Shown: positions 41,983 to 50,883 of the stretch, one piece after another
Numbering within the stretch: the stretch's first letter is position 1
Layout of the letters: each line of letters starts with the position of its first letter
The notes under the pieces: generated by a model
Told to the model about the DNA's origin: nothing
The model's database searches: none
The model's input: the letters and a program-made list of their open reading frames with translations, nothing else
Translations under genes and position numbers: made by a program
Assembly (NCBI GenBank): GCA_015075175.1
Contig: JABTUV010000005.1
Location: 248,001 to 312,000 of the forward strand
Direction: 5' to 3'
Origin: a bacterium
GTDB lineage: Bacteria; Hinthialibacterota; Hinthialibacteria; H5-UNCL2
DNA: 64,000 nucleotides

Positions 41983-42174
41983 CTACAGCGCGGCACGCGT
42001 GGCCAGGGAGCGTTTGCAGCGCGTGCAAATGCGCACCCGCGTGGGCTTGCCCTTGACGAGAATGCGGGCCGGTTGGAGGCTGGGCAGGAAGCGCCGATTG
42101 GTCACGTTGTGGGCGTGCGAGACGTTGTGGCCGAACTGGGTTTTCTTGCCGCAGAGATCACAAGCGCGTCCCAT
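41983..42174 (-). CDS. rpmB: 50S ribosomal protein L28
   Basis: A protein of 63 residues: GRACDLCGKKTQFGHNVSHA, NRRFLPSLQPARIL, RVRICTRCKRSL. The bL28 pattern is clear, with a zinc-ribbon set of four cysteines (5, 8, 50, 53). GGAG lies seven bases before the start. A small hairpin (GCCTCC, five bases, GGAGGC) at 42211-42227 lies in the leader. The gene is short and intact although it sits between two repeat clusters. Confidence 0.95.
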   Translation of the reverse strand: MGRACDLCGKKTQFGHNVSHAHNVTNRRFLPSLQPARILVKGKPTRVRICTRCKRSLATRAAL

Positions 42175-42268
42175 GATGGTTCTCCAACTCCGGTGAACTG
42201 AGGTTGTTGCGCCTCCTTTAGGGAGGCAAAACAGACGCTTACCTTAGCAAGTTCCGGCCCGGATGCAA

Positions 42269-42362
42269 GGGAAAATTGGGATCAGCGCCCATTTTTGCGC
42301 TGGAGACTAACCTATCCCGGCAGTTCCCGCCGCAAAAATAGGCGCTGACCCCAATTTTCCCC
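42269..42362. repeat. Long near-perfect inverted repeat (family B-like)
   Basis: The left arm (GGGAAAATTGGGATCAGCGC, then CCATTTTTGCG) pairs with the right arm (CGCAAAAATAGGCGCTGACC, then CCAATTTTCCC). Arms are about 32 bases and the spacer is about 30. It lies between divergent rpmB and pyrB, and its inner part resembles family B. Confidence 0.85.
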
Positions 42363-42471
42363 TCTGGAAATTCGACTCGAAGCGTCGTAACCTGAGACTT
42401 TAAGGCTGGGTGTCAGCACCCCTCCCCGGCGCGATTCCCGCGTCATTCCGGTCGGTTCTCTTGGAGTTTTC

Positions 42472-43428
42472 ATGGCGTTCACAAGCAAGCACATTCTGGG
42501 ACTGCGCACGATGCCCAAAGAGGACATTCGCATGATCCTGGACACGGCGGTAGCCATGAAGGAGATCCACACGCGCAGCGTCAAGAAGGTGCCGGCGCTG
42601 CGGGGCAAGGTGGTGGTGAACGCTTTTTTTGAGCCGAGTACGCGCACGCGCATCTCGTTCGAGCTGGCGGCCAAGCGGCTGTCCGCGGACGTGGTCAACC
42701 TGTCGGCGGCGACCAGCAGCGTGGTCAAGGGGGAGACGTTGTGGGACACCATTCGCACGCTGCGGGCGATGGGTGCGGACCTCTTTGTCATGCGGCACCG
42801 GAGTTCCGGCTCGCCGCACGTGATCGCGCGGCTGATCGGGGGCGTGCCGGTCGTGAACGCGGGGGACGGCATCAACGAGCATCCCACGCAGGGCCTGCTG
42901 GACATGTTCACGCTGCGTGAAGTGCTGGGCCGGCTGGAGGGGGTGAGGGTGCTTTACGTGGGGGATATTCTGCACAGCCGGGTGGCGCGCTCGGGGCTGT
43001 GGGGGCTTAGCAAGATGGGGGCGAAGGTACGTGTGTGCGCGCCGCCCACGCTGATTCCGCCGGGGTTGGAGGCGCTGGGCGTCGAGGTCTTCTACGATCT
43101 GCAACGCGCCTTGGAGGGGGTGGACGCGGTCAATGTGCTGCGCATCCAGAAGGAGCGCATGGCCGGCAACTTCTTTCCCAGCCTGCGCGAGTTCCATCGG
43201 CTTTTCGGGGTCACGCACGAGAAGCTGGGCACGCTGTCGCCGCAACTGGTGGTGATGCATCCGGGGCCGACCAACCGGGGAGTCGAGATCGACGGGGACG
43301 TGGCGGACGGGACGCAATCACAGATACAGAACCAGGTGACGAACGGGGTGGCGGTGCGCATGGCGATCATGTACCTGCTGGCGACGGGCCGGCCGGTAGC
43401 GGCGGGCGAGCGCGTGACGGAGGACTGA
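42472..43428 (+). CDS. pyrB: Aspartate carbamoyltransferase, catalytic chain
   Basis: A protein of 318 residues. It joins carbamoyl phosphate and aspartate in pyrimidine synthesis. The carbamoyl-phosphate site is FFEPSTRTRISFELAAKRL; other motifs are EHPTQGLLDMFTL and a late HPGPTNRGVEI. The ATG at 42472 follows TTGGAGTTTTC. No pyrI regulatory chain is present. pyrC follows after about 125 bases that carry family D repeats; the pair probably forms an operon. No PyrR or attenuator is obvious upstream, although the long inverted repeat ends 110 bases before the start. Confidence 0.95.
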   Translation: MAFTSKHILGLRTMPKEDIRMILDTAVAMKEIHTRSVKKVPALRGKVVVNAFFEPSTRTRISFELAAKRLSADVVNLSAATSSVVKGETLWDTIRTLRAMGADLFVMRHRSSGSPHVIARLIGGVPVVNAGDGINEHPTQGLLDMFTLREVLGRLEGVRVLYVGDILHSRVARSGLWGLSKMGAKVRVCAPPTLIPPGLEALGVEVFYDLQRALEGVDAVNVLRIQKERMAGNFFPSLREFHRLFGVTHEKLGTLSPQLVVMHPGPTNRGVEIDGDVADGTQSQIQNQVTNGVAVRMAIMYLLATGRPVAAGERVTED

Positions 43429-43433
43429 TAGCG

Positions 43434-43540
43434 GAGTACAAACTTCAGTTTGTCCGCCAAGCCTCCCGGGTAATCGCAGTCGCGGACAAACTGAAGTTTG
43501 TACTGCGGCATGACAAACTGAAGTTTGTACTCCGAAGAAG
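43434..43540. repeat. Family D repeats between pyrB and pyrC
   Basis: GTACAAACTTCAGTTTGTC and the inverse GACAAACTGAAGTTTGTAC occur three times in the gap, so hairpins can form between the two genes. The same words occur at 34917. Confidence 0.8.
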
Positions 43541-43552
43541 TAAGGAGCGGTG

Positions 43553-44860
43553 ATGGCGCGACTTTGCATCGTCAAGGGCCGGGTGCTTGATCCGGCCAAC
43601 GGGATCGACGAACGGCTGAACGTCTATATCGACGATGGGATCATCCGCGAGTTGTCGGAGGCCGCGCCGGGCGGGGAGTGGGAGGTGCTGGACGCGTCGG
43701 GGTGCTGGGTGATGCCGGGGCTGATTGACATGCACGTGCATCTGCGACAACCGGGGCAGGAAGGCAAGGAGACGATTCGGACGGGGACGCGGGCGGCGGC
43801 GGCGGGGGGGATCACCTCGGTCGTACCGATGGCCAATACTTCGCCGGTGATCGACGACGCGACGGGGGTGGAGTATCTGTTGCGCATCGCGCGGGCGGAG
43901 GGGTTGGTGCGGGTGTGGCCGATCGGGACGGTGACGCGGGAGCTGGCGGGCCGGGAGTTGTCCGACATCGGAGAGATCGTGGCCGCCGGGGCGGTCGCGG
44001 TCTCCGACGACGGCCGCGGCATCATGGACGGTTGCGTAATGCGCCGCGCTCTGCAGTACTGCAAGCAGTTCAACCTCCCGATTCTGATTCACGCGGAAGA
44101 TCACAACCTGTCGGCGGAGGGGGTGATGCACGAGGGGGCGTTCTCGACCATCATGGGCCTGCCCGGGCAGCCCTCGGAGTCGGAATCGACCATGGTCGCG
44201 CGCGACTGCCTCTTGGCGGAAGCGGTGGGGGGGCGGGTGCACGTGTGCCACGTGTCGGCCAAGGAGACGTGCGACATCATCCGCTTCTTCAAGAGCCGGG
44301 GGGTGGCGGTGACGGGCGAGGCCACGCCGCATCACTTCTCATTGACCGACGAAGCGGTGGACGGGTACAATACCCATGCCAAGGTAAGCCCGCCGCTGCG
44401 CACGGAAGAGGACCGGGCGGCGGTGTGCGCGGCGCTGGCGGACGGCACGTTGGACGTGATCGCGTCCGACCATGCGCCGCACATGGCCATCGAGAAGGAG
44501 CTGGAGTTCGATCAGGCGCCGTTCGGCATGGTCGGCTTGGAGACGATGTGGGCGCTGGTGCTGGATCGACTGGTGCATGGCGGGTTGTTGTCGCCGCTGG
44601 AGGCGGTGAGGAAATGCACGGAGAATCCGGCGCGCATCCTGGGGATCGCCCGCGGGACGCTGTCGCCGGGAGCGGAGGCGGACGTGGCGATTTGTGATCC
44701 CGAGTGGGAGTGGAGGGTCGAGCCGGAGAAATTCCAGACCAAGGGCCGGAATACGCCCTTCGCGGGATGGAAGCTCCGCGGCAAGGTGCGGGATGCGCTG
44801 GTGTCGGGGCGGTTCGTCTTACGCGAGGGAGAGGTTGTAGACGCCACGCCGCTGCCGTAG
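43553..44860 (+). CDS. pyrC: Dihydroorotase
   Basis: A protein of 435 residues of the class I type. It closes the dihydroorotate ring from carbamoyl aspartate. Zinc-site motifs: MPGLIDMHVHLRQPGQEGKE, LPILIHAEDHNL, VHVCHVSAKET and VIASDHAPH with the catalytic Asp. The ATG at 43553 has AAGGAGC upstream; a GTG at 43550 is in frame. It lies downstream of pyrB. A family A repeat follows the stop. Confidence 0.95.
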   Translation: MARLCIVKGRVLDPANGIDERLNVYIDDGIIRELSEAAPGGEWEVLDASGCWVMPGLIDMHVHLRQPGQEGKETIRTGTRAAAAGGITSVVPMANTSPVIDDATGVEYLLRIARAEGLVRVWPIGTVTRELAGRELSDIGEIVAAGAVAVSDDGRGIMDGCVMRRALQYCKQFNLPILIHAEDHNLSAEGVMHEGAFSTIMGLPGQPSESESTMVARDCLLAEAVGGRVHVCHVSAKETCDIIRFFKSRGVAVTGEATPHHFSLTDEAVDGYNTHAKVSPPLRTEEDRAAVCAALADGTLDVIASDHAPHMAIEKELEFDQAPFGMVGLETMWALVLDRLVHGGLLSPLEAVRKCTENPARILGIARGTLSPGAEADVAICDPEWEWRVEPEKFQTKGRNTPFAGWKLRGKVRDALVSGRFVLREGEVVDATPLP

Positions 44861-44874
44861 GACAGCGGCACGTC

Positions 44875-45000
44875 GCCGTGCCTCTCGATACGGCCCTGCG
44901 CAGACTCCGGGCCTCCCGCCGGACACGGCTTGGGTTTTCGCATAGAAGGAGGAACCGAGTTCTCGAGTAGTCCGTCTGCGGACGTATCGAGAGAACGGCT
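44875..45000. repeat. Family A element
   Basis: GCCGTGCCTCTCGATACGGC, then a CCGGACACGGCTTGGG part, and a full AGTTCTCGAGTAGTCCGTC-type hairpin with GACGTATCGAGAGAAC. It resembles one unit of the 7-kb array and ends 43 bases before the next gene. Confidence 0.75.
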
Positions 45001-45042
45001 TCCATGTGTAAGTGTGGCGACAGTTGACAAGGAGGTCATGCC

Positions 45043-46471
45043 ATGGCCCAGGTCATGACCCGACAACCCCTGGATGGCGGAACAGGGTTGGTATCCCGCC
45101 GATCTGGAGCGCTGCGCGCGGCGGTGTCGCGCTATTTCCGGGAGGTGGAGGACCTACCCGTCGGGCGGGCGACTGGTGGGGCTATTGGCGCCGCACGCGG
45201 GCTACGTTTACTCGGGGCGGGTGGCGGCTGCGGCCTTCCGGCAGTTGAGGGGGCGGGAACGCGACTACGACGTGGTGGCGCTGTTGGGAACCAGCCACCA
45301 CGAGCCGGACGGGGGCATGGTATACACGGGCGATTTCTTCGCCACTCCGCTGGGCCGCGTGCCGGTCGAGAAGGACCTGGTGCGGCGCCTTTGCCAGCGG
45401 GGCGATCTCTACACCGACAACGAACGCGCACACGTGCACGACCACTCGCTGGAGATGCAGTTGCCGTTCCTGCAGAGCGTCCTTTCGGCGTTCTCCATCG
45501 TGCCGATCCTGGTGGGACGGGCGGGCCGGGAGGCGCTGGGGCGCATGGGGCGGTACCTGGGGCGGGTGCTTGCGGGGCGGCGGGCGCTGATCGTGGTCTC
45601 GAGCGATCTTTCCCATTATCCCGCGGCCGAGGAGGCGCGCCGCATCGACACCGCCGCCCTGGAGGCGGTGCGCTTGATGAACGCGGAGGAGATGCTGGCC
45701 CGGCTGGAGGCGCTGGAGCGCGAGCCGGTGCGCAACCTGCATTGCGTTCTGTGCGGCAAGAACGCGCTGGCGGCGGGCATGGCGGCGGCGGCGGAGCTGG
45801 GCGCGCGCCGCGCCGAAGTCATCATGTATCGCAATTCGGGCGATGTTTCCGGGGACAAGAGCCGCTGCGTGGGTTACGGCGCGGTGGGATTCTACGCCGA
45901 GCCGAGGGGGGCGGGCGAGGAGTTGAGCGAGTCGGAGAAGGCGGCGCTGCTCTCGGCGGCGCGGCAGTCGCTGGCGGCGGCGGTCGAGGGAGGCGAGTAC
46001 ACGCCGCCGCCCCCGCCCGAGGGCAGCCGGTTGGCGCGGCGCCAGGGCGCCTTTGTCACCCTCAAGCGCCAGGGTGAACTGCGCGGCTGTATCGGTCGCT
46101 TCGATCCTGAAGAGAGCCTGCTTTCGACCGTGGTCGAGATGGCGCGTGCGGCGGCGTTGGAGGATCCGCGCTTTCCACCGCTGGGCCGGGATGAACTGGC
46201 GGATTTGTCCATCGATATTTCGGTGTTGTCGCCGTTGCGGCGGGTCGGGCGGCCCGAGGAGGTCGAGGTGGGACGGCACGGGGTGTGCATTTCATTGCGG
46301 GGCCGGCGGGGGACGCTCCTGCCGCAGGTGGCGCCCGAGCATGGCTGGGACCGGGACACGCTCCTTTCGCAGGTGTGCCGCAAGGCCGGCCTGCCCGCGG
46401 ACGCCTGGCGCGACCCGGAGGCGATCCTGTGCGTCTACACGGCGGAGGTGTTTGGAGGGGCCTACGCGTAG
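45043..46471 (+). CDS. Memo-AMMECR1 fusion protein (AmmeMemoRadiSam proteins B and A)
   Basis: About 470 residues. The first 270 form a Memo domain: GWYPADLER, APHAGYVYSGRVAAAAF, LLGTSHHEP, HDHSLEMQLPFLQ, VSSDLSHYP and CGKNALAAGM. The remainder is an AMMECR1 domain: GAFVTLKRQGELRGCIG, with the family hallmark LRGCIG, then DISVLSPLR and LLPQVAPEHGWD. The two are usually separate genes next to a radical SAM gene; that partner is absent here. The role of the system is still unsettled. AAGGAGGT lies just before ATG 45043; the early frame shows compensating indels (LRAAVSRYFREVEDLP reads in another frame), so the exact N-terminus is uncertain (ATG 45074 is also possible). Confidence 0.85.
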
Positions 46472-46555
46472 GGTGCGCACCGCGCACCGCGCGAAGCAAC
46501 GCGCGTAGAGTGGAGGGACTCACCTTACGCGCGGCAGCAAGCAGCCGCAGTCCAG
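46468..46555. repeat. Family F repeats
   Basis: GTAGGGTGCGCACCGCGCACC and CGGCAGCAAGCAGCCGCAG directly follow the fusion gene's stop and can form hairpins. The same pair recurs at 63556-63660. Confidence 0.65.
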
Positions 46556-46658
46556 ATTTGCTCCGACGGCGGTTTTCGTGGAACGGCGGGGGTGGTTGGT
46601 GGTATCCTGAAAATGCGGGGGCCGTGCCCAGCCGGCCACCGGGAAAGGAGCCAACAAC

Positions 46659-46904
46659 ATGTCCAACGATTGGGTCACCGTCGCGGAGTTCGCCAATACG
46701 GTAGCCGCCGATTTGGCCAAGGCGGAGCTGGACTTGGAGGACATCGAGTGCGAGCTGACGGGAACTTACGAGAACCAGGCCATTCCGGCCATCGGCGTCA
46801 TGGGCCCCATCCGTCTCTTGGTGCACGAGGCGGACCTGCCGCGCGCGCGGCAGATTCTAGAGGACCGTGAGGCGGCTCGCGAGGGTGAGGACGAGCCGCT
46901 CTGA
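46659..46904 (+). CDS. DUF2007-like small signalling protein
   Basis: An 81-residue soluble protein: DWVTVAEFANTVAADLAKAE, LEDIECELTG, then GPIRLLVHEADLPRARQILE. This ferredoxin-like betaalphabeta layout matches DUF2007 (putative signal-transducing) proteins; function unknown. GGAAAGGAG precedes the ATG. Confidence 0.65.
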   Translation: MSNDWVTVAEFANTVAADLAKAELDLEDIECELTGTYENQAIPAIGVMGPIRLLVHEADLPRARQILEDREAAREGEDEPL

Positions 46905-46964
46905 GCGCCGTGCCTTTCCACGCCGCCACGCGCGTCGCCGCTGCCACCGCGAACGGTTCTCTCC

Positions 46965-47195
46965 TGTCATTCCGACCGGTTCTCAGTTGTCATTCCGACC
47001 GGTTCTCAGTTGTCATTCCGACCGTAGGGAGGAATCTTGAGCCTGTCGGGGGGGAAGATTTCTCGCTACGCTCGAAATGACAGAGAGCTACGCTCGAAAT
47101 GACAGGGAGCGGTGCTCGGAATGACAGGGAGCGGTGCTCGGAATGACAAAGAGCGGTGCTCGAAATGACAAGGAGCGGTGCTCGGAATGAGAGGG
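46965..47195. repeat. Family C repeat cluster
   Basis: Three TGTCATTCCGACCG copies, an AGGGAGGAATCTTGA segment, then GAAGATTTCTCGCTACGCTC and about seven tandem CGAAATGACA/CGGAATGACA units of about 22 bases. Related pairs occur at 12790 and 61912. The gap 46905-47289 has no other gene. Confidence 0.8.
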
Positions 47196-47225
47196 AGCTA
47201 CCCGCCCGACGGTGCACTTAAAGTG

Positions 47226-47236
47226 GACAACTTGTC
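47226..47236. promoter_or_regulatory. Candidate operator upstream of the isomerase-GntR pair
   Basis: GACAACTTGTC is a perfect palindrome with one central base, inside an AT-richer stretch 54 bases before the isomerase ATG. The position suits self-control by the GntR-type regulator encoded next. Confidence 0.3.
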
Positions 47237-47289
47237 TTATTGATATTACGATTCCGAGCAGAAGCATGTCCTTGCGAGGAGGTGCATCA

Positions 47290-47877
47290 ATGCTCGGTTC
47301 CAGTCCCGTACTTGCCAACGTCATCGATTTTTCGTCCGGCGCTCTGAGTGAGGTCGGGGAGGTTCTCCTTCGCCGCGTGAGTGATCTGGTACTCTTGTTC
47401 GGCGACAAGGCCGCTGCGGAGGTCTTGGCGGAGGGGGACAATCCCGTGGTGTACCAGGTGTTCCTGCCGCCGGAGCGGGAGCCGGGCCGTCCCGAGGCGT
47501 TGCTCTACGCCACGACCGTCATCTACCCGGGCAAAGTGGGAGACGAGTATTTCATGACCAAGGGGCACTTCCACGTGGAGGGGGAGTGCCCGGAGGTATA
47601 CCTGGGGACGGCGGGGCGGGGGATGCTGCTCCTGATGGATCGGCACGGCCGCGCGGAGGCCGTGCCGATGCAGGCGGGCACGGTCGTCTACGTGCCGCCC
47701 GAGACGGCCCATCGCACCGTGAACGTGGGCGACGCTCCGTTCGTATTCTTTGCCGTATGGCCGGAGAAGGCGGGGCACGACTACCAGTCCATCGCCGCGC
47801 ACGGTTTCTCGCATCGCATTCTGGAAGAGCACGGCCGGCCGGTCATGGTCTCCAATCCGGACTGGAGGCAGCCGTGA
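47290..47877 (+). CDS. Glucose-6-phosphate isomerase, cupin type
   Basis: A protein of 195 residues with the cupin-type phosphoglucose isomerase pattern: KVGDEYFMTKGHFHVEGECP, EVYLGTAGRGMLLLMDRHGR, AGTVVYVPPETAHRTVNVGD. The two His in GHFH, the Glu of EVY and the His of AHR are the likely metal ligands. It interconverts glucose 6-phosphate and fructose 6-phosphate. This form is typical of Thermococcales and scattered bacteria and is unrelated to ordinary Pgi. The ATG at 47290 follows GGAGGTGCATCA. Its stop overlaps the GTG start of the GntR gene, so the two are coupled. Confidence 0.9.
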   Translation: MLGSSPVLANVIDFSSGALSEVGEVLLRRVSDLVLLFGDKAAAEVLAEGDNPVVYQVFLPPEREPGRPEALLYATTVIYPGKVGDEYFMTKGHFHVEGECPEVYLGTAGRGMLLLMDRHGRAEAVPMQAGTVVYVPPETAHRTVNVGDAPFVFFAVWPEKAGHDYQSIAAHGFSHRILEEHGRPVMVSNPDWRQP

Positions 47878-48624
47878 AGAAATCGGCGCACAATCTGAGC
47901 CAGTACACGCTGGACCCGACGAGCAAGATTCCGCTGTATTTTCAACTGGAGGAGATTCTGCGGCGGTTGATCGCGCAGGGGGAGTTCGCGGCCGGGGAAC
48001 TGCTGCCCAGCGAAGCGGAGTTGCAGAAGATTTTCGGTGTCGCGCATCACGGTGCGACAGTCGCTGGGGAACCTGGAGCGGGACGGGTTGATCGTGCGGC
48101 GGCGGGCCAAGGGGACGCGGGTGGCGGAGCCGCGCATCGAGGCGGACCTGGAGCAGATTCGCTCGTTTGACAGCGACATGCGGGCGCAGGGCCACGAGCC
48201 GGTGACGCTGGCCTACGAGATCGGGGTCGTGCCCAGCGAGGAGGCGGTCGCGCGGGCGTTGGGATGCGGGGTGGGCGACAGCGTCTACCGCCTTCTGCGC
48301 CTGCGGGGGACGGCCGACCGGCCGATCGGCTGGTTCGAGACCCACCTGCCCGCGCGCCTGCGCCTGGACCTGGCGGGGGACTATTCCGGCTCGCTGTATG
48401 CGCTTTTGGAGAACCGGTACGGCGCTCCCGTGGTCCTGGTGGATGAATCGCTGGAGGCGACCGGCGCGCCGCCCGAGCTGGCCCACAAGCTGGGCCTCTC
48501 CGCCGGTGATCCCGTACTCAAGCAGGTTCGCACGGGATACGATCATAACCGCCAGCCGATCGAGTACACCGTCGTGCATTTCCGCGGGGATATTTACCGC
48601 TACCGCTACCGGCATCATCGCTGA
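47874..48624 (+). CDS. GntR-family transcriptional regulator, UTRA type (one frameshift)
   Basis: The GTG at 47874 overlaps the isomerase stop. The N-terminus reads IPLYFQLEEILRRLIAQGEF and LLPSEAELQKIFGV; a one-base shift near 48043 leads to SRITVRQSLGNLERDGLIVR, completing the winged helix. A UTRA effector domain follows (residues 85-245): YEIGVVPSEEAVARALG, YRLLRLRGTADRPIGWFETH, YTVVHFRGDIYRYR. About 249 residues in all, a normal length. The effector is probably a sugar phosphate or related metabolite, judging from the coupled isomerase gene. Confidence 0.88.
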
Positions 48625-48698
48625 GGGTTGCAGGCCGGGGTTACGGCCGCAGGGCAGAAGAAACCGTCCGGTACATCCCGCCAGCCCGTCCGAGACGC

Positions 48699-49508
48699 CT
48701 ATCCCGTCTTTGCCCGCGTCCAGAGTACCCAATCCTCGCGGGCGACGGGCAGGGGGATGACCTCGCCCGGGGAGGCGAACTGGGGGGACTGGAAGCCCGC
48801 TTCTGCGAGCAGTCTTCCCAGCTCGGCGTTGCCATACATGCGCAGGCGGGTGCACGTGCGGGCGACAGTGCGGCCTTCGGCGTCGGTCACCTCCCAGATG
48901 AACGACAGCTTGTCGTCCCAGGCCTCGCCGAAGACGTAACGCCGCACGATGCGATAGGTAGTCGCGTCGCGCTGGATGTGTCGGGCCGCGAAGTTGGGCG
49001 ACTCGCGCAGGCTGGGATGGCGGAGATTCTTCATCTGCAAGATCAGCACGCCGCCGTTTAGCACCTGCCGGATGTGGACGAGGAAGGCCCGGGCGGAGTC
49101 GTCGTCCAGCAGGTGGGGAAAGGTATTGCCCAGGCAGAGGGCGGCATGGAAAGGCTCGGTCTCTTCGGGGAAGGGACCCTGGGCGGGATTCCAGAGGAGG
49201 AAGCGAGGGGCGGGGGCGATGCGGTGGCCGGCGGCGCGGGCGCGGGCGAGCATGGCCTCGGACAGGTCGATGCCGACGACCTGGAAGCCCTGCGCGGCCA
49301 GCGCCCAGCTCTGGCGACCGCTGCCGCAGGCCACGTCCAGGACGCGGCGGGCGCCATGACCGCGCAGGAATCCCGACAGCGTGGGGATTTCGCGCGCCAG
49401 CCGCGCGGGCCAATCGATCATGCTGTCGTACCAGTCCGCCAGCCGGGCGTAGAAGACCTCGGGCGGCTCGTGGGGTACGTAGGACTTGGGCAGGTCGGGG
49501 TCGTGCAT
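48699..49508 (-). CDS. Class I SAM-dependent methyltransferase
   Basis: A protein of 269 residues. Motif I is VLDVACGSGRQSWALAAQG, motif II VVGIDLSEAMLARARA, then HAALCLGNTFPHLLDD in the region of motif IV. It transfers a methyl group from S-adenosylmethionine; the substrate is unknown. The start at 49508 (MHDPDLPKSYVPHEPP) has GGAACC before it. It converges on the GntR gene from the right, with 74 bases between the stops. Confidence 0.85.
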   Translation of the reverse strand: MHDPDLPKSYVPHEPPEVFYARLADWYDSMIDWPARLAREIPTLSGFLRGHGARRVLDVACGSGRQSWALAAQGFQVVGIDLSEAMLARARAAGHRIAPAPRFLLWNPAQGPFPEETEPFHAALCLGNTFPHLLDDDSARAFLVHIRQVLNGGVLILQMKNLRHPSLRESPNFAARHIQRDATTYRIVRRYVFGEAWDDKLSFIWEVTDAEGRTVARTCTRLRMYGNAELGRLLAEAGFQSPQFASPGEVIPLPVAREDWVLWTRAKTG

Positions 49509-49628
49509 GGTTCCAGTGTGCCACAGATCGGCGCCTCTTGCATGAAGAAACCGACTATCGCGGGGGGGCGGGCCGGGGTTAGGATGGAGCGTTGCCAAGG
49601 CCGTCGCGAGGGGAATTGCAGCGATTCG

Positions 49629-49695
49629 ACCGTCCTCTCGATACGCCGGAGTACCGGCTACTCGAGGACTCGGGTTTACTTTCTCTCGCAAGCCT
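49629..49695. repeat. Family A element
   Basis: CGTCCTCTCGATACGCCGG, AGTA, CCGGCTACTCGAGGACTCGG: the cleanest copy, close to the apparent consensus. It lies between the divergent methyltransferase and PfkB genes. Confidence 0.8.
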
Positions 49696-49721
49696 GGCAG
49701 GGCCATTATTGAAAGCAGTGG

Positions 49722-50612
49722 ATGATGTACAGCACGCCCAAAGTCGTGGCGTTGGGAGAGGTACTCTGGGACGAGTACGGGGGCGAGGCGCGGCTGGGCG
49801 GTGCACCGGCCAATTTTGCGGTGCACGCGGCGGCGCTGGGTGCGGAAGCGCACCTAGTCAGCGCCGTGGGCGAGGACGCCCGCGGCCATGAGGCCCTGCG
49901 GCTGCTGGCCCAGCGCGGCGTCTCGACCAAGTGCATCACCCGCGATCCGGCCCATCGCACCGGGCGCGTGGAAGTGGAGCTGTCGGCGGGCATCCCGCGC
50001 TTTCGCATCATCTCCGACGTGGCCTGGGACCACATTACTTTTCAGGGACCGATGGTCGAGTTGGCTGAGGACGCCGACCTGGTTTACTTCGGCACGCTGG
50101 CGCAACGCGGCGAACCCAGCCGCACGACCTTGCGCCAGTTCCTTTCGCTCTGTCCTGCCGGCGTGCTGTGCGTGCTGGACTTGAATCTGCGCGAGCCGTT
50201 TTACGATCGTGAGGTCGTGGCGGAGTCGCTGGCGCGGGCGCATCTCGTCAAATTGAGCGAAGAGGAGCTGGCGACCTTGCGTGGATACTTTCCGGGAGAG
50301 GGGGATGAAGCCGCCTACATCCACGGGTTGGCGGAGCGGTTCGAGCTGGAGCTGGTGGTGGTGACGCTGGGGGAGCGAGGCTGCCGAGTGCACGGGCCGG
50401 AGGGGGTGCTGGAGGCGGCCGGGGAGCGCATCGAGGTGGTGGATACGGTGGGGGCGGGGGATGCGTTCACGGCGGCCTTTGCGCTCAACTACCTGGCGGG
50501 CCATGCGCTGGCGGAGTGCGCGGCGGCGGCCAATGCGGTGGGGGCGTTTGTCGCCGGGCAGGCGGGGGCGACGCCGGCGTTGCCGGCGCGCTTCCGCTGC
50601 ACGTGGGTGTAG
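49722..50612 (+). CDS. PfkB-family sugar kinase (fructokinase-like)
   Basis: A protein of 296 residues. The N-terminal signature is GEVLWDEYGGEARLGGAPAN; the C-terminal signature is DTVGAGDAFTAAFALNYLAG with the catalytic Asp. It phosphorylates a sugar with ATP in the cytosol. The GGAPANFAVHAAALG segment resembles fructokinases. Placed near glucose-6-phosphate isomerase, it may feed fructose 6-phosphate into glycolysis, an inference. The start is ATG 49722 (an ATG at 49725 is also in frame). Confidence 0.88.
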   Translation: MMYSTPKVVALGEVLWDEYGGEARLGGAPANFAVHAAALGAEAHLVSAVGEDARGHEALRLLAQRGVSTKCITRDPAHRTGRVEVELSAGIPRFRIISDVAWDHITFQGPMVELAEDADLVYFGTLAQRGEPSRTTLRQFLSLCPAGVLCVLDLNLREPFYDREVVAESLARAHLVKLSEEELATLRGYFPGEGDEAAYIHGLAERFELELVVVTLGERGCRVHGPEGVLEAAGERIEVVDTVGAGDAFTAAFALNYLAGHALAECAAAANAVGAFVAGQAGATPALPARFRCTWV

Positions 50613-50624
50613 TTGCGCCGCGTG

Positions 50625-50860
50625 CTGCGCGCGGCAGCAAGCAGCCGCAGTCCAAAAACAAGGGGGCGGAGACACGGGGGAGACGAGCAGGTTTGTTGCA
50701 GAGTGTTGAGCAGGGTTGGTCAGGATACCGCCTCCCCCGCGTCTCCGCGCCCTTGTAAGGATTTCCAGTCCGCGAGCAGGGTTGCTGCCAAGCCGTTCTC
50801 TCGATACGCGTTCTTGCGGACGCTACTCGAGAACTCGGGTTTACTTTTTTCGCGGACGCT
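50625..50860. repeat. Families F and A between pfkB and the RND gene
   Basis: CGCGGCAGCAAGCAGCCGC is at about 50629-50650, and a family A hairpin (CTCTCGATACGCG, CTACTCGAGAACTCGGG) at 50792-50860. The last 25 bases before the RND stop repeat CGGACGCTACGGGCGAACTCGG, a degenerate extra right half. Confidence 0.7.
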
Positions 50861-50883
50861 ACGGGCGAACTCGGATCTTGGTC

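Noticed and set aside
47287-49524. A 745-residue minus frame across the isomerase, GntR and methyltransferase genes
   Set aside because: It is compositionally biased and lies opposite or out of frame with three genes that have clear family motifs.
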